From assembly GCA_016844295.1 (NCBI GenBank), contig JAENIV010000058.1, positions 1 to 9,415 of the forward strand: a DNA stretch of 9,415 bases. Reading direction: 5' to 3'. The stretch is from Candidatus Berkelbacteria bacterium. GTDB taxonomy: Bacteria > Patescibacteriota > UBA1384 > UBA12157 > JAENIV01. A program made the position numbers and the translations under genes. Below, one piece after another: positions 6,078 to 9,415 of the stretch (its first letter is position 1; every line of letters starts with the position of its first letter). Under the pieces are notes generated by a model. It saw only the letters and a program-made list of their open reading frames with translations. It was not told the DNA's origin and made no database searches.

Positions 6078-7868
6078 TTAAGAAAATAACTTGTCAAACT
6101 CGGGACCTTCAATAGTCTCATCGAGGATTAGTTTTTGGGAAACCTTCTTTAGAAGCGTCTTTCGATTTGTAAGAAGGCTGGTAGCAACTTTTTGTGCACG
6201 CTCAATGATCCCGGTAACCTCTTTATCTATCTCGGCGGCGACAACTTCTGAATAATTTCTTTCTTCGTGTATTTCCCTACCTAAGAATATCATTTCTTCT
6301 TTTTCGCCTAAAACAACTGGGCCTATCTTTTCACTCATACCGTAGATCATAACCATGTCTCGGGCGATGTTTGTAGCACGCTTGAGATCATTTTGGGCCC
6401 CGGTAGTTACTTGGCCAAAGATAATTTTTTCAGATGTATAACCACCAAGTAATTGGGCAATGTCGTCTTCGAATTTTGCCGTAGAGTAAAGTTTTCTATC
6501 TTCTTGTGGCAAAGACCAAGTATAGCCTAGAGCCATTCCACGCGAAACAATAGAGATTTTATGAATTGGGTCGCAATTAGGCAAAATTTTGCCAATGATA
6601 GCGTGGCCTGCTTCATGAAAGGCAGATACTTGTCTTTCCTTTTCAGACATTAAATGTGATTTTCGCTCTGGCCCCAGCATGACCTTTTCAATCGAACCGG
6701 ATAAATTTTTCTGAGTAACGTCTTTCTGATTTAAACGTGCAGCCAAAATCGCCGCTTCATTCATAATGTTGCGCAAATCTGCCCCAGAAAGTCCGGCAGT
6801 TTGTTTAGAAATTATTTCCAAATTTACATCGCCAGATAGGGGTTTTCCCCGTGAATGAATTTTTAAAATTTCTTCTCGTTCTTTAAGATCAGGAAGATCT
6901 ATAACTATTCGGCGATCAAATCTCCCGGGCCGTAACAGTGCCGGATCTAATACATCAGGTCGATTGGTAGCCGCCACAACAATTACTCGCGTATCTGTCT
7001 CGAATCCGTCCATTTCAACAAGAATCTGATTTAAAGTTTGCTCCCTCTCATCATGTGACCCACCAAGACCAGAGCCTCTTTGGCGGCCGATGGCATCTAA
7101 TTCATCGACAAAAAGTATCGCCGGGGCATTTCTTTTGGCTTTTTGGAAGAGATCACGTACGCGGGCAGCACCAACTCCGACAAACATTTCTACAAATTCG
7201 GAAGCAGAAATTGAGTAAAACGGAACTCCAGCTTCTCCTGCCACCGCCTTCGCAAGTAAAGTCTTACCTGTGCCCGGAGGACCAACCAGTAATACACCCT
7301 TGGGAATTTCCGCCCCCAGGAGTTTAAACTTTCCGGGGCTGCGTAAAAATTCGACAACCTCTTGCAATTCTTGTTTAGGCTCAACGAGACCAGCAACGTC
7401 TTTAAAAGAAATTTTCTTGGAGCCAGGTCCAAATAGACGGGCGCGGGATTGTCCGAAAGACATAGCGCGCATATTCCCGCCTTGGGCCTGTTTGAGCATA
7501 AAATATAAAAATCCGCCAATTAAGAGAAAAGGCAGACCGATTGATAAAAATGTCGGCCAAAAAGTTCCCTTATTGGGATTTTTAACATCAATTTGAACTT
7601 TATCTGGTGTAATATTATAATCTTTTAAAGTTGCTGAGGACTCTTTATAAGATTGCTGCTGGCTCCCATCTTTAAGTTCGGCAGTAATCTGATCTTGATT
7701 AACTGTTATAGAAGTTATTTTGCCCTCTTGAACTTCTTGGGATATCCGAGACAAGGGTACCTGCTCGATTTTACCTCCCACGGGAATAACTAATGAATAA
7801 ATAATTAGTCCGACAACAATTGCAGCAATAATATAAAAAATATTTCTAAAAAAACTTCCCTTATTCAT
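6078..7868 (-). CDS. ftsH: ATP-dependent zinc metalloprotease FtsH
   Basis: A complete 596-residue membrane-bound AAA+ protease, which as a hexamer pulls membrane and soluble proteins into its chamber and degrades them. Two transmembrane helices (about 9-29 and 106-125) flank the small external FtsH domain. The AAA module has Walker A GPPGTGKT (196-203), the pore segment MFVGVG (228-233), Walker B ILFVDE (251-256), and the second region of homology with ATNRPDVLDPALLRPGRFDRR (listed as residues 300-320) including Arg316 and Arg319. The M41 peptidase has HEAGH (418-422) and the third zinc ligand Asp494 in GAQNDLKRA. All active-site residues are present and the length is normal. AGGA five bases before the ATG at 7868 supports the start. 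Only 26 bases separate it from the tRNA block and no terminator is seen between, so it probably shares the tRNA transcript or is made from a promoter I could not recognise. Confidence 0.97.
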   Translation of the reverse strand: MNKGSFFRNIFYIIAAIVVGLIIYSLVIPVGGKIEQVPLSRISQEVQEGKITSITVNQDQITAELKDGSQQQSYKESSATLKDYNITPDKVQIDVKNPNKGTFWPTFLSIGLPFLLIGGFLYFMLKQAQGGNMRAMSFGQSRARLFGPGSKKISFKDVAGLVEPKQELQEVVEFLRSPGKFKLLGAEIPKGVLLVGPPGTGKTLLAKAVAGEAGVPFYSISASEFVEMFVGVGAARVRDLFQKAKRNAPAILFVDELDAIGRQRGSGLGGSHDEREQTLNQILVEMDGFETDTRVIVVAATNRPDVLDPALLRPGRFDRRIVIDLPDLKEREEILKIHSRGKPLSGDVNLEIISKQTAGLSGADLRNIMNEAAILAARLNQKDVTQKNLSGSIEKVMLGPERKSHLMSEKERQVSAFHEAGHAIIGKILPNCDPIHKISIVSRGMALGYTWSLPQEDRKLYSTAKFEDDIAQLLGGYTSEKIIFGQVTTGAQNDLKRATNIARDMVMIYGMSEKIGPVVLGEKEEMIFLGREIHEERNYSEVVAAEIDKEVTGIIERAQKVATSLLTNRKTLLKKVSQKLILDETIEGPEFDKLFS

Positions 7869-7933
7869 TGATTTCCTAACAATATTATCTCAAGTGGCTG
7901 AGGGTGGATTTGAACCACCGACCAACGGCTTAC

Positions 7934-7948
7934 CCCGCCTTCGGCGGG
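7934..7948. repeat. GC-rich palindromic hairpin inside the tRNA interruption
   Basis: CCCGCC (7934-7939) and GGCGGG (7943-7948) form a perfect six-pair stem around TTC. It lies directly before the 3' exon of the outer tRNA on the minus strand, and lacks a following T run on that strand, so it is not an obvious terminator. Confidence 0.75.
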
Positions 7949-7968
7949 TTCCGCAAGACAGTTTTTTC

Positions 7969-8040
7969 TGGCAGTGGATGGATTCGGACCATCGACCTCG
8001 GCCTTATGAAGACCTTGCTCTACCACTGAGCTACACTGCC
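7969..8040 (-). tRNA. tRNA with anticodon CAT, nested inside another tRNA gene (probably elongator tRNA-Met)
   Basis: A complete 72-base cloverleaf. Acceptor GGCAGTG/CACTGCC pairs over all seven positions, the D stem is GCTC/GAGC with loop AGTGGTA, and the anticodon loop is TTCATAA with CAT at 8006-8008. The anticodon stem AGGTC/GGCCG has one A27-G43 mismatch and one U-G pair, and the T stem GATGG/CCATC is perfect. The T loop is TCCGAAT, so position 55 is C instead of the near-universal U. A73 is present and CCA is not encoded. The loop starting with T32 resembles some bacterial elongator tRNA-Met genes, but tRNA-Ile2 (lysidine-modified CAT) is the alternative. It lies wholly within the interruption of the outer tRNA gene. 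Confidence 0.85.
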
Positions 8041-8060
8041 GCGTAATGAGTCCGCTGCTC

Positions 8061-8080
8061 TGATTCCCGCAGGAATAGTC
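8061..8080 (-). repeat. 20-base hairpin insertion in the D arm of the outer tRNA
   Basis: Between the normal D loop AGTGGTA and the D-stem strand GAGC lie 20 extra bases. ATTCC (8072-8076) and GGAAT (8063-8067), read on the minus strand, form a five-pair stem around TGCG. Without it the D arm would match those of the neighbouring tRNAs exactly. Confidence 0.7.
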
Positions 8081-8101
8081 TACCACTGAGCTACTCAGCC
8101 T

Positions 8102-8176
8102 TGGTAGCGGGGGGTGGAATTGCACCACCGATCTCGAGGTTATGAGCCTCGCGAGATACTACTTCTCCACCCCGCG
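8102..8176 (-). tRNA. initiator tRNA-fMet (anticodon CAT), with encoded CCA
   Basis: The cloverleaf covers 8105-8176 and is followed by an encoded CCA (8102-8104). Initiator signs are the unpaired first base pair (C1 opposite T72; E. coli has C1-A72), the A11-T24 pair in the D stem GAGA/TCTC, and the CGCGGGG acceptor start. The anticodon stem CGAGG/CCTCG has only two of the three consecutive G-C pairs usual next to the loop. The D loop is AGTAGTA, where the neighbours have AGTGGTA, so G18 is A, and the T loop is TGCAATT, so U55 is G. The classical G18-U55 elbow contact is therefore replaced on both sides. Only one base separates it from the next tRNA. A good promoter lies about 40 bases upstream. 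Confidence 0.9.
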
Positions 8177-8216
8177 ATAAAATACAAACAATAACAGATT
8201 TAACTGCCTATGATTT

Positions 8217-8245
8217 ATTTTAACAGAAAACCATCAATATGGCAA
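8217..8245 (-). promoter_or_regulatory. promoter of the tRNA (and probably ftsH) transcript
   Basis: On the minus strand TTGCCA (8240-8245, 5 of 6) and TAAAAT (8217-8222, 5 of 6) are exactly 17 bases apart, with TGT directly before the -10 box as in extended -10 promoters. Transcription should start near 8210, about 34 bases before the initiator tRNA. Confidence 0.75.
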
Positions 8246-8272
8246 GAATTAGCCGCCGATCGTTCACAATCA

Positions 8273-8308
8273 AAGAAAGAGCCCGCTTGTAGAGTAAGGC
8301 TCTTTCTT
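8273..8308 (-). terminator. intrinsic terminator of the CAP-domain gene
   Basis: AAGAAAGAGCC (8273-8283) and GGCTCTTTCTT (8298-8308) form an 11-pair stem around a 14-base loop. On the minus strand the stem is followed by TTTGATTGT, a modest T-rich tail. It sits 22 bases after the CAP-domain stop and before the tRNA promoter, so it separates the two transcription units. The symmetry would also act on the + strand. Together with the promoter it accounts for the 154-base gap. Confidence 0.75.
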
Positions 8309-8330
8309 CTAACTTGATATTTAATTTTTC

Positions 8331-9415
8331 TTATAATTCCCAGAGAGCCAATCGAACTTTAAGGTTTTTACCTAATTTAATTTTACGAAAGATCAAGTAT
8401 CCGATCCCGGCAAGCAAAAGACCGCCAATAATTGTATAAACATACCAGTAGTTTGTAAGAGAGGCTTTAAATCCCGCGAACATTCCTTCTGGTGCCTCCT
8501 CATTAGTGTTTTTAGAAATTAAAGTTTTGTTAACTGTTAATTTACCCAAGATTAGGCTATTAGAGTTACCGTTTTTATCTTTGGCGACAATTGTTACATC
8601 AGAATCACCTTCATGAGAAATTTTTTGTTTAGTAGAATAAGTTTTGTCTATGTCACCCGAAACTGAACCTGTCTCTAAAAGGTTGAATTTTTGGTCAAAA
8701 ACCTGAACTTCTAATATTGATATATCTCCTGTGACAGTTGCTTGAAAAATAACTTCTTCACCAACAAAAACTGTTTGAGGTGAAAAAGACGATCTGTCGC
8801 GGACGAACTGAAAGTTTTTGGTCGCTGTCGAATTAGGAGCCGGGGTAGTCGAGGGATTAGAAGGGGTTTGACTATTTTGCGGCTCTGGCGCTTGGCTTGA
8901 GGCAACCTCTTCTTGAGGAGAATCTGCGCGGGCGCCGAACTCCTGGGCAACAACTATTGTCTCAGATCCTTCGTAGGTACCTGAAACAACAGCGATGCCA
9001 ATTTCTCGGAAACTTGAATTTAAAATATTTTCCCTGTGAGTAGCCGACGCCATCCAGGCAGAAAAAAGTTCTGAAGAATCTGTATAACCAATTGCGAGGT
9101 TTTCACCAGCATAATCATAGTTATAGCCCGCACCTCGAATAAAATCCCAAGGCGTTTTGCCTTGTGGGGAGGTATGGGCGAAATATTGATTTGTTAACAT
9201 ATCTTGAGCTTTGGCATAAGCCGCAGATGTTAACTGTGAGTTAGTCGTTAAAGCCCCTAAACCGTTTTTAGTTCGGGTAGAATTAGTCATTGACACCAAA
9301 GTTCCAGCAGAATAATCAGCCTTAGCATATGAAAAATTAGCGCAAACCGAAAAAAGGAAAATAAATCCGACGAAAGAAAAGATAAGTTTTTTTGTTTTCC
9401 AACCCGAGGTTGGTC
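8331..9415 (-). CDS. CAP-domain (YkwD/SCP-like) secreted or membrane-anchored protein, N-terminus outside the window
   Basis: The frame stays open to the right edge, and the 360 visible codons contain no ATG, GTG or TTG in the first 38, so the true start is beyond 9415. Near the visible N-terminus KTKKLIFSFVGFIFLF and the following ANFSYAKAD look like a signal peptide with a cleavage site. The CAP domain (about residues 40-160) shows YFAHTSPQGKTPWDF, AGENLAIG, the HRENILNSSFREIGIAV segment and VVAQEFG, the standard order with the conserved His and Glu residues. A Pro/Ser/Thr linker follows, then a beta-rich Ig-like domain (about 200-300), a hydrophobic helix near the end (TIIGGLLLAGIGYLIF) and a basic tail, so it is probably C-terminally anchored. 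CAP proteins are widespread on bacterial surfaces; their exact action is mostly unknown. It ends at a hairpin terminator. Confidence 0.9.
   Translation of the reverse strand, partial: PTSGWKTKKLIFSFVGFIFLFSVCANFSYAKADYSAGTLVSMTNSTRTKNGLGALTTNSQLTSAAYAKAQDMLTNQYFAHTSPQGKTPWDFIRGAGYNYDYAGENLAIGYTDSSELFSAWMASATHRENILNSSFREIGIAVVSGTYEGSETIVVAQEFGARADSPQEEVASSQAPEPQNSQTPSNPSTTPAPNSTATKNFQFVRDRSSFSPQTVFVGEEVIFQATVTGDISILEVQVFDQKFNLLETGSVSGDIDKTYSTKQKISHEGDSDVTIVAKDKNGNSNSLILGKLTVNKTLISKNTNEEAPEGMFAGFKASLTNYWYVYTIIGGLLLAGIGYLIFRKIKLGKNLKVRLALWEL

Larger units (their letters stand above)
7895..8100 (-). tRNA. interrupted tRNA with anticodon CAT (tRNA-Ile2 or elongator tRNA-Met), split by an internal tRNA gene
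   Basis: The two ends of one cloverleaf lie 206 bases apart. The 5' part starts GGCTGAG (8094-8100), with D stem GCTC (8088-8091) and loop AGTGGTA, then, after a 20-base insertion (8061-8080), GAGC (8057-8060) and the anticodon-stem strand GCGGA followed by CTCAT (anticodon at 8046-8048). The 3' part resumes with AA and GCCGT (7925-7931), then TGGTC, a perfect T stem GGTGG/CCACC with canonical loop TTCAAAT, and CTCAGCC (7896-7902), fully complementary to the 5' end, with A73 at 7895. Removing 8061-8080 and 7932-8045 leaves 72 bases, the same length as the inner tRNA. The anticodon stem is then imperfect (A31-G39 mismatch, G27-U43 wobble). No CCA is encoded. CTCATAA and the TGGTC variable loop recall tRNA-Ile2, but identity is uncertain, and it could be a pseudogene. 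Confidence 0.6.

Noticed and set aside
7190..7519. Open frames overlapping ftsH in other frames and on the + strand
   Set aside because: They lie inside the highly conserved AAA region of ftsH and show no protein-like features of their own.
7932..8045. Group I intron in the outer tRNA
   Set aside because: At 114 bases, most of it occupied by a tRNA, there is no room for the conserved P3-P8 core, and no homing endonuclease frame is present.
7925..8050. Archaeal-type bulge-helix-bulge splice motif
   Set aside because: A four-pair TTAC/GTAA helix can form, but the flanking bulges are five and one bases, not three and three.
8019..8094. 16-base direct repeat shared by the two nested tRNAs as a recombination duplication
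   Set aside because: The repeat (8019-8034 and 8079-8094) is just the conserved D arm; recombining across it would join mismatched acceptor strands, so it does not explain the layout, although it could aid misassembly.
7865..8128. Minus-strand 87-codon open frame across the tRNA block
   Set aside because: It runs through three tRNA genes and encodes repeated tRNA-derived peptides; no ribosome binding site.
1..9415. CRISPR array, prophage or toxin-antitoxin system
   Set aside because: No spaced repeats, integrase, phage or toxin-like genes are visible.

Overview
The window looks like a piece of a Candidate Phyla Radiation (Patescibacteria, probably Microgenomates-like) chromosome. The reasons are the AT-rich composition, tightly packed and overlapping genes, several single-pass surface proteins with Thr/Pro-rich linkers, a MurJ type lacking many of the classical charged cavity residues, and tRNA genes that mostly lack an encoded CCA. 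TGA is used as a normal stop (murJ), so the UGA-recoded Gracilibacteria/SR1 group is unlikely. The lineage is inferred from style, not from a marker search.

Nearly everything is on the minus strand. Reading in that direction, the window opens with a secreted or membrane-anchored CAP-domain protein (8331-9415, N-terminus beyond the edge) ending in a strong hairpin terminator. A good promoter (8217-8245) follows and drives a block of three tRNA genes, all with anticodon CAT (7895-8176). Then come ftsH, a cohesin-like surface protein, the lipid II flippase gene murJ, a YpmS/DUF2140-like anchored protein, a small three-helix membrane protein, an RBBP9/YdeN-type serine hydrolase, an anchored TIM-barrel glycosidase-like protein and a C-terminally truncated flavin reductase. 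The genes from murJ to the flavin reductase overlap or nearly touch and are probably one transcript with a cell-envelope theme. A CCA-adding enzyme gene starts at 209 and runs off the left edge.

The most unusual part is the tRNA block. One tRNA(CAT) gene (7895-8100) is split in its anticodon loop, and a second complete tRNA(CAT) gene (7969-8040) sits inside the interruption. The outer gene also carries a 20-base hairpin insertion in its D arm. Removing both insertions leaves exactly 72 bases that fold as a normal tRNA. The neighbouring initiator tRNA is odd too: G18 and U55, which normally pair at the elbow, are both replaced.

The other notable site is near position 555. There the flavin reductase gene is cut short exactly where a GC-rich remnant of an AgaS-like sugar isomerase (SIS) gene, facing the other way, also ends. 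This looks like a recombination scar. murJ appears to lack, in frame, the segment that normally links transmembrane helices 3 and 4.
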